Assembly (NCBI GenBank): GCA_018304545.1
Contig: JAGVVZ010000001.1
Location: 1 to 64,000, forward strand
Direction of reading: 5' to 3'
Origin: Candidatus Aenigmatarchaeota archaeon
GTDB taxonomy: Archaea > Aenigmatarchaeota > Aenigmatarchaeia > CG10238-14
DNA: 64,000 nt
The translations under genes were made by a program, and so were the position numbers. Positions 42,652-51,025 of this stretch are shown here, one piece after another (the stretch's first letter is position 1; every line of letters starts with the position of its first letter). The notes under the pieces are model-generated. The model had not been told where the DNA came from, searched no databases, and worked only from the letters and a program-made list of their open reading frames with translations.

Positions 42652-42876
42652 ATGTTATCGGCTACTAACCAAATTTTTGTATTCTATGTGCCTGTCGATA
42701 GCGATTTGTTAACGGGTCGTCCTGATGCGCCAACTGTCCCTATTGGTGGCTATGTTGGTTTAAATAGAGGTCATTTAGAAGAAAACGCTAATTATCTGAT
42801 AATACAAGTCACGTTAGGCCCACATGAGCATGTACCGGAATCATTAAGACAATACTTGGAAAAACCACAAGTGTAA
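42652..42876 (+). CDS. Hypothetical protein, 74 aa
   Basis: Not recognised. Starts 9 nt after the L37e stop, so probably co-transcribed with it. Beta-rich start (TNQIFVFYVPVDSDLLTGRP), then GHLEENANYLIIQVTLGPHE. Little Lys or Arg, unlike the ribosomal neighbours. No metal or catalytic motif. Confidence 0.55.
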   Translation: MLSATNQIFVFYVPVDSDLLTGRPDAPTVPIGGYVGLNRGHLEENANYLIIQVTLGPHEHVPESLRQYLEKPQV

Positions 42877-42932
42877 ACTTTTTATTAGTATTTATTTAAA
42901 ATTCAAAAAGGTCGTTCATATTAAACGAAACT

Positions 42933-43448
42933 TTGATATTACCGCAAACTCTAAGGAGAGAGTTTAAAATTGCATACGGGCAAGTATATTCTTCTGTGGA
43001 AAACATACAAAAAATTATTGATAAAAAAACCGTTATCGCAATAGGTGATAGAATAAGTTTTAATTTGTTATGCCATGGATACGAACCTAAACTAATAATT
43101 TTTGATAAAAAGGAAAAAAAACAGAATACCCCAGATGAGATTAGATTCAAACTGGAGTCATATAAAGCAAAAACATCGAATGTTAAGAATTCACCTGGAA
43201 CTGTAACAAAAGAGCTTTGGACGGCAGTTAAAAATATTTTGAAAGGCAGAGAAAATGGAAAAATATCGATAGATGGCGAAGAAGACATGGCCTTTCTTCC
43301 AGCAGTTTTAGAAGCAGAGATAGGTTCTTATGTTTTATATGGTTTTTTTGATAAAGGATTTGTTTTAACAGAAGTGAATAATGATTTAAAGAAAAAAATG
43401 AAAGAATTGTTAAAGAAGTTTGAAAGGGTCGGTAGCTCAGCATGGTAG
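42933..43448 (+). CDS. GTP-dependent dephospho-CoA kinase (DUF359)
   Basis: 171 aa from a TTG; no ATG lies upstream in frame. DUF359 motifs: TVIAIGDRISFNLLCHGYEP, KLIIFDKKEKKQ, the strand VKNSPGTVTKELW, and DGEEDMAFLPAVLEAEIGSY followed by VLYGFFDKGFVLTEV. It makes the last step of archaeal CoA synthesis with GTP. The final eight codons lie within tRNA-Lys(TTT), whose 5' end starts at 43426. Confidence 0.88.
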   Translation: MILPQTLRREFKIAYGQVYSSVENIQKIIDKKTVIAIGDRISFNLLCHGYEPKLIIFDKKEKKQNTPDEIRFKLESYKAKTSNVKNSPGTVTKELWTAVKNILKGRENGKISIDGEEDMAFLPAVLEAEIGSYVLYGFFDKGFVLTEVNNDLKKKMKELLKKFERVGSSAW

Positions 43449-43499
43449 AGCAGCGGACTTTTAATCCGTTGGTCGCGAGTTCAAATCTTGCTCGGCCCA
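43426..43499 (+). tRNA. tRNA-Lys (TTT)
   Basis: Acceptor GGGTCGG/TCGGCCC, D-stem GCTC/GAGC, anticodon stem GCGGA/TCCGT with loop CTTTTAA (TTT), T-arm GCGAG-TTCAAAT-CTTGC, discriminator A. No intron. The first 23 nt are also the 3' end of the DUF359 coding sequence. Confidence 0.95.
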
Positions 43500-43729
43500 T
43501 TAATATTTTACGATGTATTAATAGGAATATCAGATACATTATATTTTTAAAATGATGAAAATTTAAGTTTCTATATAGTTTCTGATGAAAATTTGTTTAA
43601 ATTGTTTTTATTATAATATCTGTGGGTCACTATAACACCATCATTCAAGACACCAACTACATGGCCTTGCTATTGTTGTTATCGCAATCATCCCATAGTA
43701 ATTGATGACAATAAACCATTGATGCAAGC

Positions 43730-43903
43730 ATGGTTTATAGAGAAAGACATGGTGCTGTAACTCATGAAATTCCTAGAGTTTTAATTGATGAAACACATAA
43801 AAAATTCGCTTCGCCTCCTGGACCTTATAACAGAGGATATTGCTACATCTGCGATCATTGTTTAGCATATCATAACGACCCAAAATATGGCTGGGACGAT
43901 TAA
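43730..43903 (+). CDS. Hypothetical Cys-His small protein, 57 aa
   Basis: ATG ORF: MVYRERHGAVTHEIPRVLID, then KKFASPPGPYNRGYCYICDH and CLAYHNDPKYGWDD. CYICDHCLAYH has three Cys and two His in eleven residues, a possible zinc site. Clear protein-like composition in accessory style. Convergent with the gene at 43913. Confidence 0.6.
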   Translation: MVYRERHGAVTHEIPRVLIDETHKKFASPPGPYNRGYCYICDHCLAYHNDPKYGWDD

Positions 43904-43912
43904 TATCATTGG

Positions 43913-44260
43913 TCAAATAACTGAAATTACTTCGGTTTTTTCAATTCCAGCAGAAGAAAAATAATCAGGAATTGGTATTTTTGTTCTTCTAGTCTCATTA
44001 TACTTTCTTAATAACAAATATATCTCTAGAGGAGTCAAACCTGTTAGAACACCTCCCATCGATCCAACTGGCTCTTGGCCAAAGGTTGATCTATACAATG
44101 ATGAAATATCAACCTCGGGTATATGTACAGAAAATTTATCATGTGACATCACTTCTATACTGATTAAATATTGACCGTTGCCATTTCTTGCATAAGTAAA
44201 ACTATTCGGATATTCCCCCATTGGTTCAATTTTCCAACTATAACCATTTCTATGAGACAT
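43913..44260 (-). CDS. Hypothetical protein, 115 aa
   Basis: Not recognised. Beta-rich first half (YSWKIEPMGEYPNSFTYARN, GQYLISIEVMSHDKFSVHIP), then a helix ending LTPLEIYLLLRKYNETRRTK. No signal peptide. Arg about equal to Lys. Its 3' end is 10 nt from the Cys-His small gene. Confidence 0.58.
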   Translation of the reverse strand: MSHRNGYSWKIEPMGEYPNSFTYARNGNGQYLISIEVMSHDKFSVHIPEVDISSLYRSTFGQEPVGSMGGVLTGLTPLEIYLLLRKYNETRRTKIPIPDYFSSAGIEKTEVISVI

Positions 44261-44430
44261 TAATTAATATGTGATTACAACATATTTAATTCGTGCCTAA
44301 AGGTACTGTAAAGGCGGTTTAAAGACGTCGAATAAAAAGAGCATAATCTGCCATTAACCATTAAAAATATTTTTTTAATACTACCATTTCGATAAAAGAT
44401 TAGTAATATAGCCGCAAGTCATTTATTTAT

Positions 44431-45090
44431 ATGAATCTCGGGGAAATCTATGAAACTCTGCTCAAATATTTTGGAGGGCAGTACTGGTGGCCAGGAGAGA
44501 CAAAATTTGAAATTATTGTCGGAGCAATTTTAACTCAACAAACTTCTTGGAGAAACGTAGAGAAAGCTATTCAGAACTTAAAGAAAGAAAATATGCTGAA
44601 CGAAGTTTCGCTGCATAAAGCTACTGTAAAAAAAATTGAAAAAACAATTAAACCCAGTGGTTTTTACAAAATCAAAACAAAAAGATTAAAAAATTTTCTG
44701 AATTTTGTGTTCAAAAAATATGATGGTAATTTAGAAAAATTCTTCAATTTGCCTAAAGAACAGTTAAGAAAAGAACTTTTATCAATAAACGGAGTGGGAA
44801 AAGAAACTGCTGACTCTATGATATTATATGCTGCTGAAAAACCGATTTTTGTTGTGGACGCATACACTCATAGAATTTTCAACAGAATAGGAATTATAAA
44901 CTGGGATGATTATGAAAAAACACGAATTTTTTTCGAAGAAGAATTAGAAGAAAATATAGAAATGTTCAAAGAGTTTCATGCTTTAATAGTTCAACTTGGT
45001 AAGAATATTTGTAAGCCAAAACCCAAATGTAATATATGTCCGCTCAATATAAGGTGTAAATATGCGATTAGTATTAACAACAGTACCTAA
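44431..45090 (+). CDS. Endonuclease III-like HhH-GPD DNA glycosylase with 4Fe-4S cluster
   Basis: 219 aa. HhH LLSINGVGKETADSMILYAA near 118 and catalytic Asp in FVVDAYTHRIFNRIG near 143. The 4Fe-4S loop is CKPKPKCNICPLNIRC (Cx5Cx2Cx5C). The catalytic Lys of bifunctional EndoIII (GVGRKTA) is replaced: the loop reads GVGKETA. That points to a monofunctional glycosylase such as the MagIII or mismatch-glycosylase branch. Overlaps cutA by 29 nt, so co-transcribed. Confidence 0.86.
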   Translation: MNLGEIYETLLKYFGGQYWWPGETKFEIIVGAILTQQTSWRNVEKAIQNLKKENMLNEVSLHKATVKKIEKTIKPSGFYKIKTKRLKNFLNFVFKKYDGNLEKFFNLPKEQLRKELLSINGVGKETADSMILYAAEKPIFVVDAYTHRIFNRIGIINWDDYEKTRIFFEEELEENIEMFKEFHALIVQLGKNICKPKPKCNICPLNIRCKYAISINNST

Positions 45091-45370
45091 GGATAAAAGT
45101 GTAAATTTAGCTGATGCTATTCTAGAATCAAAATTAGCAGGGTGTATAATTAGCGTGCCTTTAGAGTTTAGCAAATTCCTTTGGAAGGGAAATATAGAAG
45201 AAGAACAGGAGACGCTATTAATATTCAAAACTAGAAAGGAACTAGTCAAAAAATTATTCGAAGAAATCAAAAAAAATCATCCTTATTCTGTACCATTTAT
45301 AAGCGAGATAAAAATAGAAAGCATGACCGAAGAATATAGTAAATGGTTAAAAGAAGTTACAAGTGATTAG
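45062..45370 (+). CDS. cutA: CutA1-family divalent-ion tolerance protein
   Basis: 102 aa ferredoxin-like protein: LTTVPKDKSVNLADAILESK, LAGCIISVPLEFSKFLWKGN and EETLLIFKTRKELVKKLF-like helix, then HPYSVPFISEIKIESMTEEY near the end. Trimeric in the family, linked to metal tolerance. It overlaps the end of the glycosylase gene and its TAG abuts the ATG of the Nudix gene, forming a three-gene operon with a tRNA at its end. Confidence 0.92.
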   Translation: MRLVLTTVPKDKSVNLADAILESKLAGCIISVPLEFSKFLWKGNIEEEQETLLIFKTRKELVKKLFEEIKKNHPYSVPFISEIKIESMTEEYSKWLKEVTSD

Positions 45371-45808
45371 ATGTATAAAAATCCTGCAACAACTGTAGAT
45401 ATAATAGTAGAACACGGCAATAAAATTGTTCTTATAAGGAGAAAAAAGGAGCCCCATAAAGGTAAGCTTGCTTTACCTGGGGGGTTTGTAGAGTATGAAG
45501 AAACAGTAGAAGATGCGGCAATAAGAGAAACTAAAGAGGAAACAAAACTGGATGTAGAGCTAACAGATATATTAGGAATTTATTCTGATCCAAAAAGAGA
45601 CCCGAGAAAGCATACTATAAGTTCTGTATTTATTACTAAACCGATAAAAGGAAATGTAAAAGGCAGCGATGATGCATCAGAAGCTCTGTGGATTGATGTG
45701 AAAAGTATAGATTTTAATAATTTAGCTTTTGATCATTCAAAAATATTAAAAGATTATTTAGAATGGAAAAAAAATAAAGGAACATACTGGTCAACAAAGG
45801 GCTCGTAG
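45371..45808 (+). CDS. Nudix hydrolase
   Basis: 145 aa. The full Nudix box is visible: GGFVEYEETVEDAAIRETKE followed by ET (GX5EX7REUXEEXGU; the late Gly is Lys). N-terminal beta strand DIIVEHGNKIVLIRRKKEP. It hydrolyses a nucleoside diphosphate linked to another group; it resembles ADP-ribose or NADH pyrophosphatases. The last three codons and the stop fall in tRNA-Lys(CTT), overlapping by 10 nt. Confidence 0.92.
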   Translation: MYKNPATTVDIIVEHGNKIVLIRRKKEPHKGKLALPGGFVEYEETVEDAAIRETKEETKLDVELTDILGIYSDPKRDPRKHTISSVFITKPIKGNVKGSDDASEALWIDVKSIDFNNLAFDHSKILKDYLEWKKNKGTYWSTKGS

Positions 45809-45872
45809 CTCAGCATGGAAGAGCAGCTGACTCTTAATCAGTTGGTCGAGAGTTCAAATCTCTCCGAGCCCA
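45799..45872 (+). tRNA. tRNA-Lys (CTT)
   Basis: Acceptor GGGCTCG/CGAGCCC, D-stem GCTC/GAGC, anticodon stem GCTGA/TCAGT with loop CTCTTAA (CTT), T-arm GAGAG-TTCAAAT-CTCTC, discriminator A. No intron. The stop codon of the Nudix gene lies inside its 5' end. Confidence 0.95.
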
Positions 45873-45962
45873 TCCAACCTCAAAATCTAAGCCGATTAAA
45901 TGGAAAGGTGGAACAATTAAAAAACTGAAAATAGTCATATATACAAACACTACAATATCTTA

Positions 45963-46667
45963 ATGGATTTTATGTTGAATGGAATAAAGAACGATCTGAA
46001 AAGATTATCTGATCCGCAAAAGGCTGAGATACTATCTCGATTCTTTAAAACAGGAAAGGGTGAGTATGGGGAAGGCGATGTGTTTCTCGGTATCAAAGTA
46101 CCAGATCAGCGAAAAATAGCAAAAACGTATTTAGATTTAGAATTAGAAAAAATCCAGGAATTGATTTGTAGTAAAATACATGAACACAGACTAACCTCGT
46201 TGCTCATTCTTGTTGAAAAATACAAGAAGTCAGACGAGACGACCAAGAAAAAAATATTCGGTTTTTATTTGAAAAATACAAAAAACGTAAATAACTGGGA
46301 TCTGGTTGACTTGTCTGCACCAAACATAATAGGCAATCATCTTCTGAAAAAGGACAGATCTGTCCTATACAAACTAGCTAAATCAAGCAATCTATGGGAA
46401 AAAAGAATAGCGATAATATCAACGTTTGAATTCATAAAAAACGACGAATTTGAAGATACACTAAAAATCTCTGAATTACTTTTGAATGACAAACACGATC
46501 TTATACACAAAGCTGTTGGGTGGATGTTAAGAGAAATTGGCAAAAGAAATCAGTACATAGAAGAACAGTTTTTAAAGAAACACTATAAAAAAATACCAAG
46601 AACAACGCTCAGGTATGCTATTGAAAGATTTGATGAAAATAAAAGAATATTCTATTTGGGTAAGTAA
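45963..46667 (+). CDS. DNA alkylation repair protein, AlkD family
   Basis: 234 aa all-helical HEAT-repeat protein. AlkD features: FFKTGKGEYGEGDVFLGIKV, PDQRKIAKTYLDL, then NNWDLVDLSAPNIIGNHLL (Trp-Asp pair of the active site), RIAIISTFEFIK and HKAVGWMLREIGKRN near 190. It removes bulky alkylated bases without base flipping. Single gene. Confidence 0.92.
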   Translation: MDFMLNGIKNDLKRLSDPQKAEILSRFFKTGKGEYGEGDVFLGIKVPDQRKIAKTYLDLELEKIQELICSKIHEHRLTSLLILVEKYKKSDETTKKKIFGFYLKNTKNVNNWDLVDLSAPNIIGNHLLKKDRSVLYKLAKSSNLWEKRIAIISTFEFIKNDEFEDTLKISELLLNDKHDLIHKAVGWMLREIGKRNQYIEEQFLKKHYKKIPRTTLRYAIERFDENKRIFYLGK

Positions 46668-46689
46668 TTATTTTCAAAACATTGTTCAT

Positions 46690-48360
46690 CTAAAATAAAA
46701 ATAGAACCAGGCCCAAAAATGCTATCAGTAATATAGGACTTATTATGGCCCAAATTTTAACATAACTCTTAATAGTTCCTTCACTAGTCTCCATATTATT
46801 CATATCGACCCATGGAAACATTTGTCTTAAAAACCAACCGTTTATGGTTACTTGCTGACCTATCATTTTATCAACTTTTGTCAATCCGAAAATCAAATTA
46901 CCTATTATAGGAATGCCACTCTGATAATTTAGATACATCAACCCAGTCTCGTCCTGCAGCATCATGTCTTCAGAATAAATCAAGCCTGGAATGCCTTTAC
47001 CTATAATTTTACCCTTTAGTTTTACAGAATGCCCCCTGACAGGTGATGCATATATGTCGGACATCAAGTCAATAACAGTAGTCTTTTCAGGTTCTTTACT
47101 GGAATACTTGTAAAGTACTGAAGCTATTTTGCCAGCAATAAATAAGCCTACTGCTATGCCTAATATTGTTAGTAAATTAGTTGCGTCGATCAGCCTAACA
47201 AATAAAGATGTTTGACCGGTGAATGTGCTGACTAAAAATGACAAGAATAATACAAACGGAACTAAAACTACTAAAGACCACGGCAATATAACAAACATTA
47301 GATCTTTGAAAAATCCTCCATATAATTTATTTTTATCAATGCTCACACCCAAATCAGAAAAATCGAACAAAGGTTTTTTATTTTCTTCCATCTGGGATAA
47401 TCTCCTGATTCTTTTTCCCGTCAATGGATGCGTGGATGACAATTCAGCAATGAAAGCCCACGGATTAGCTAAATCAAACGTCAGCATTTTCTTGAACGGT
47501 AAAAAGTTGTTGGTTTTCTTAGAGTTATAATACGCCAAACCAACGCCTTTCGCTACTTTAAAGTCTGTGATGCCCATGCTTCTTGTTGATTGCATCAGTC
47601 TGGAACTTCTGTGATCGTCAGGATTCGCTATTATGCCGTATGCTATTTTTATCAGAGCTGAAATTAGATAATTGGGGTTTCCTGTCTCTTTCGCAGCAAA
47701 CTCGTCTGCATAATATTCCCTTAATCTGCTTAGAAAAAGAACGACGTATGTGCCGATCCAATAGAAGATATAAGATATTAATCCTATTAGTGCCAGAGCG
47801 TTGCCTTTCTTATCCGAATCACTGTCTTTTTTCCCGGTTCTGACTGTGATCACATAAATTTCATACAGAAGTTGAACTATGGTAGACGCTATAGTCATTA
47901 TAATGAAATCTTGGTTCTTTATGTGGCCAAGTTCATGGGCATAAACGGCATTTGCCTCATTCGCATCCAAATATTTGTATATTCCTTCAGTTGCGACCAG
48001 TCTCGCGTTCCATCTACCAGATCCGTATGTGAAGGCATTAGGATTATCATCTGGTATTATTCCCAATTTGGGTATTTTGAATCTATACTTATCACAAACG
48101 TTTTTGATCATAGTTGCTGTTTGGGGGTATTTCTTTTTGAAGTCATCAAAATCATACCATTGTATTTTGTAAAAAATTTTGTAAATAAAATCAGAGATCC
48201 AGGGAGAGACGAGCCACAAAACAAAATTAATTACCACTGTCAGAATCAACAAGGAATAGGCATTTATATAACCAAAGAAGTAGGCTATTGTCAGCAATAT
48301 TGATAATAAAAAACCTGATAACAATATCAGCGTAAACAACGAGGCAATTTGCAACTTCAT
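46690..48360 (-). CDS. htpX: M48 (HtpX-like) membrane metalloprotease with C-terminal OB-like domain
   Basis: 556 aa. Two N-terminal membrane helices, AHELGHIKNQ (HExxH, 142-146), and the third ligand in REYYADEFAA near 220. Further membrane helices lie near 190-210 and 355-410. After the protease core comes about 110 residues with a beta-barrel pattern (YASPVRGHSVKLKGKIIGKG, LQDETGLMYLNYQSGIP, QQVTINGWFLRQM), then a last TM. Typical HtpX is about 290 aa, so the extension is notable. Quality control of membrane proteins is the likely role. Confidence 0.87.
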   Translation of the reverse strand: MKLQIASLFTLILLSGFLLSILLTIAYFFGYINAYSLLILTVVINFVLWLVSPWISDFIYKIFYKIQWYDFDDFKKKYPQTATMIKNVCDKYRFKIPKLGIIPDDNPNAFTYGSGRWNARLVATEGIYKYLDANEANAVYAHELGHIKNQDFIIMTIASTIVQLLYEIYVITVRTGKKDSDSDKKGNALALIGLISYIFYWIGTYVVLFLSRLREYYADEFAAKETGNPNYLISALIKIAYGIIANPDDHRSSRLMQSTRSMGITDFKVAKGVGLAYYNSKKTNNFLPFKKMLTFDLANPWAFIAELSSTHPLTGKRIRRLSQMEENKKPLFDFSDLGVSIDKNKLYGGFFKDLMFVILPWSLVVLVPFVLFLSFLVSTFTGQTSLFVRLIDATNLLTILGIAVGLFIAGKIASVLYKYSSKEPEKTTVIDLMSDIYASPVRGHSVKLKGKIIGKGIPGLIYSEDMMLQDETGLMYLNYQSGIPIIGNLIFGLTKVDKMIGQQVTINGWFLRQMFPWVDMNNMETSEGTIKSYVKIWAIISPILLIAFLGLVLFLF

Positions 48361-48393
48361 ATACTGATAATATATATTGAGAATTTAAATTGT

Positions 48394-49005
48394 TTATTTG
48401 ATTCCAAATTTTTCCGACAGCAATCTTGTGATGTCTTCCTGGATTTTTTCTATTGACTTTTCCCCGTCTATTACAAACCATTCGCCTAGAACACTCTTCT
48501 CTATTTCTTTTTTATAGAATTCCCTGACTTTAGCTAAAAACTGCTCGTTTTTCTCATGTTTGTCTAAGCTGCCCTTTTCCTTCTGTTTTCTCTTCATGCT
48601 TGTGTCCGGGGATATGCCTATGTAGAGTATAGCATCAGCCTTAGGAAACTCCATTAAATCAACTAGCTTTAACGCCTTATCAAACGAGAAACCGTTGGCT
48701 CCTTGATATGCTATCGTCGATGTGATATACCTATCAGCTATCACGAAAACACCTTCTTTTCTCGCATTTTCAATCAAAGATTTATTCATTATTACATCGC
48801 AGGCGCACAAAAGGAATATTGCGTCTGATTCCATGTTGAACTTTTCGTGCAGATATTTATCGTATGTTTGCCCTACTGGTGTTGAGTTGTTTGGCGATTC
48901 TATCCTAATATTTTTCAATCCTTTTTTAGTAAGCCAGTCTCTCAAAAAATTAGAATGTGTTTCTCCACCGCATCCATCTATTCCTTCAATAACAATTAAC
49001 GGCAT
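48394..49005 (-). CDS. tmk: Thymidylate kinase with altered P-loop
   Basis: 203 aa. The dTMP-binding DR motif VFVIADRYITSTIAYQG, a LID-like RKQKEKGSLDKHEKNEQF and the general Tmk length agree. The Walker A loop reads IEGIDGCGGETHSNFL, where GxDGxGKTT is normal, so the Lys is missing and replaced by Gly-Glu. It phosphorylates dTMP; together with thymidine kinase (51026) it forms the thymidine salvage route. Similar GGET loops occur, as I recall, in some archaeal Tmks. Single gene. Confidence 0.86.
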   Translation of the reverse strand: MPLIVIEGIDGCGGETHSNFLRDWLTKKGLKNIRIESPNNSTPVGQTYDKYLHEKFNMESDAIFLLCACDVIMNKSLIENARKEGVFVIADRYITSTIAYQGANGFSFDKALKLVDLMEFPKADAILYIGISPDTSMKRKQKEKGSLDKHEKNEQFLAKVREFYKKEIEKSVLGEWFVIDGEKSIEKIQEDITRLLSEKFGIK

Positions 49006-49054
49006 ATTATCAATGTAAAATTGTTTTTAAAATTAAAATATTGCCATCAAAACT

Positions 49055-49064
49055 TTCTATAAAG
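49055..49064 (+). promoter_or_regulatory. TATA box of the gene at 49091
   Basis: TTCTATAAAG is centred about 31 nt before the ATG at 49091, consistent with a short-leader or leaderless transcript. Confidence 0.4.
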
Positions 49065-49090
49065 TAGAAGAAACAATAAGAGAGCAAAGA

Positions 49091-49441
49091 ATGGGTAGAT
49101 TAACCTGCAAATTAGATAGTAGTCACACGTTTCACCCTAAAACAAATCCGCCAGAAGTAGAAGGAAAATGCAATCATGATAGTGGAGAATTATATGTAAG
49201 AAAAGATGACGATCCCAAAGTTGTAGAGAGAAGATTAAATGAGTACAACGCTGCATTACCTGTCGTTGATTTTTATGCAAAACAAGGAAGATTATTAACA
49301 GTTAATGGCGTTGCTGGAATACCAGATATTTCCACTGTTTTAGCCTATCAAGTGGGTTTTGTGTTAGCTGAAGTTGAAAGATTACATGGTAGAGATCCCG
49401 CATTAATAATGGATAAAATGGTACAATTTTATAAATCATAA
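49091..49441 (+). CDS. Hypothetical protein, 116 aa (possibly zinc-binding N-terminus)
   Basis: Family not assigned. TCKLDSSHTFHPKTNPPEVE then GKCNHDSGELYVRKDDDPKV: one Cys and His in each hairpin could form a zinc ribbon. The LYVRKDDDPKVVERRLNEYN stretch resembles the lid segment of adenylate-kinase-type proteins, as does the later helix. Since it directly precedes the adenylate kinase gene (16 nt), it may be a detached lid-like partner. That is speculative. Confidence 0.55.
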   Translation: MGRLTCKLDSSHTFHPKTNPPEVEGKCNHDSGELYVRKDDDPKVVERRLNEYNAALPVVDFYAKQGRLLTVNGVAGIPDISTVLAYQVGFVLAEVERLHGRDPALIMDKMVQFYKS

Positions 49442-49456
49442 AACAATATTGATAGC

Positions 49457-50044
49457 ATGAGACTAATTTTAGTAGGATTGAAAGGTTCTGGTAAAACTAC
49501 CGTCCTGAATTATGTTACGAAAAAAGGACCTAATATAAAAATATTTAATGCGGGGAATTATTTCTTGGAAATTCTCGAAAAGAGGGGATTGAAAAGAGAT
49601 GAGTTTGATTTGAAAGTCAAAAGCGAGGAATATATTAATATCCAAAAAAAAGTGTTTGGAAATTTGGCTAAAGACATCAAGAAACATAAAAATGTTATTG
49701 TAGATACACACTCCTTCTTAACTAAAAAAGAGGGTTATTATCCTGGACTGCCGTTGTTTGCAGTAGAAAAAATAAAACCAAACATTATTGTTGTGCTTGA
49801 TTACGATCCTGAAGCGATATTGAAAAGAAGAATGAAAGATCTGAAAGAAATTGGCAGGGAAAGAAGTGCCGAACTGACACTAGAAGGTGTTATGAGAGAA
49901 CAGGAAGTACAGATGAGATATTCGTTTATCGCCTCGAGCATGAGTGGCGCTACGTTAAAAATACTGAAAAGAAGTGGAAAAGAAAGCCACGATTTTGAAC
50001 ACGCTGAAAAAAATGCTGAAGAGATTTTAAAATTGTTTGATTAA
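49457..50044 (+). CDS. adkA: Adenylate kinase, archaeal type
   Basis: 195 aa with P-loop LVGLKGSGKTTVLNYV, FNAGNYFLEILEKRG (AMP site), VIVDTHSFLTKKEGYYPGLP and VVLDYDPEAILKRRMKDL. This is the compact archaeal AdkA form without a zinc lid. It makes ADP from AMP and ATP. The 3' end overlaps a small convergent gene by 4 nt. Confidence 0.92.
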   Translation: MRLILVGLKGSGKTTVLNYVTKKGPNIKIFNAGNYFLEILEKRGLKRDEFDLKVKSEEYINIQKKVFGNLAKDIKKHKNVIVDTHSFLTKKEGYYPGLPLFAVEKIKPNIIVVLDYDPEAILKRRMKDLKEIGRERSAELTLEGVMREQEVQMRYSFIASSMSGATLKILKRSGKESHDFEHAEKNAEEILKLFD

Positions 50045-50229
50045 TACCCCGGTTGAGAATATTCACTACCTGAATACATAAGATCAAGCGGAAACGGCAA
50101 CCAAAATTTCCATCCGTTGCTATTTCCATGTTCTATAGCATAATATGTTTTAAAACCATACCAAAAAGCATTGCCTAAAGTGTATAAACCTAGACAAGTC
50201 ATACTAAGATAAGCGAAGTTTGGATCCAT
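50041..50229 (-). CDS. Hypothetical small protein, 62 aa
   Basis: From the ATG at 50229 (MDPNFAYLSMTCLGLYTLGN); the longer frame starts at a TTG. Aromatic and moderately hydrophobic in its first half (ending FWYGFKTYYAI), then WKFWLPFPLDLMYSG. Possibly a membrane-associated peptide. Not recognised. Confidence 0.45.
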   Translation of the reverse strand: MDPNFAYLSMTCLGLYTLGNAFWYGFKTYYAIEHGNSNGWKFWLPFPLDLMYSGSEYSQPGY

Positions 50230-50306
50230 TATATCAAAATAAAATAACAAAAATAACTTTATACAATATTAATATCGATTGCCAGATTAAAAAATAAAGA
50301 TTAAAG

Positions 50307-50924
50307 CTATCTTTTACCAGCATTCGTAAAATTCTTCTGAACTTGCTCCCAGTTTACTACATTCCACCAATTTTCAACATACTCTGTTCTTCTGTTTTGA
50401 TATTTGAGGTAGTACGCATGTTCCCACACATCCAATCCTAATATTGGTGTTTTCCCTTCCATCAACGGACTGTCTTGATTGGCTGTGTTATATACTTCTA
50501 GCTCTCCATTATGCATCACTAACCACGCCCAACCACTGCCAAATCTTCCCATTGCTATCTCGGAAAACTTTTTCTTGAATGATTCAAAATCTCCAAATTT
50601 CTTTTTAATAGCATCAACAAGATCACCTTTGGGTTCTCCGCCACCATTAGGTTTCATTATTGTCCAAAACAAGGAATGATTCGCGTGCCCACCGCCATTG
50701 TTTCTTACAACAGTCCTTATAGATTCTGGAACGCTGTTGATATCCTTCAAAAGGTCTTCCAAACTTTTATTCTGTAGATCGGGATGATCTTTTAAAGCAT
50801 TGTTCAAATTATTCACATAAGCCGCATGATGTTTGCCGTGATGTAATCTCATTGTTTGTTCGTCTACATAAGGCTCTAAAGCATTAAACTCATAGGGCAA
50901 GTCGGATAGTTTGTGTTCTGTCAT
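50307..50924 (-). CDS. sod: Fe/Mn superoxide dismutase
   Basis: 205 aa. Metal ligands: His in [20 protein letters not shown], His in [11 protein letters not shown], and Asp/His in [28 protein letters not shown] is the core signature. Destroys superoxide in the cytoplasm. The metal cannot be decided from sequence by eye. Full length; single gene with a TATA-like tract upstream. Confidence 0.96.
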   Translation of the reverse strand: MTEHKLSDLPYEFNALEPYVDEQTMRLHHGKHHAAYVNNLNNALKDHPDLQNKSLEDLLKDINSVPESIRTVVRNNGGGHANHSLFWTIMKPNGGGEPKGDLVDAIKKKFGDFESFKKKFSEIAMGRFGSGWAWLVMHNGELEVYNTANQDSPLMEGKTPILGLDVWEHAYYLKYQNRRTEYVENWWNVVNWEQVQKNFTNAGKR

Positions 50925-51025
50925 AATATCACCAGTATTATAACGGCATTATAAATTAATATTGTTTATCTTTCAAAAAAATAAATCAAAAATAAATCTA
51001 TTGATTACAATTATTAATTGATCAA

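Noticed and set aside
43584-43634. 16-codon ORF with CLNC motif
   Set aside because: Too short, single Cys pair, no start signals.
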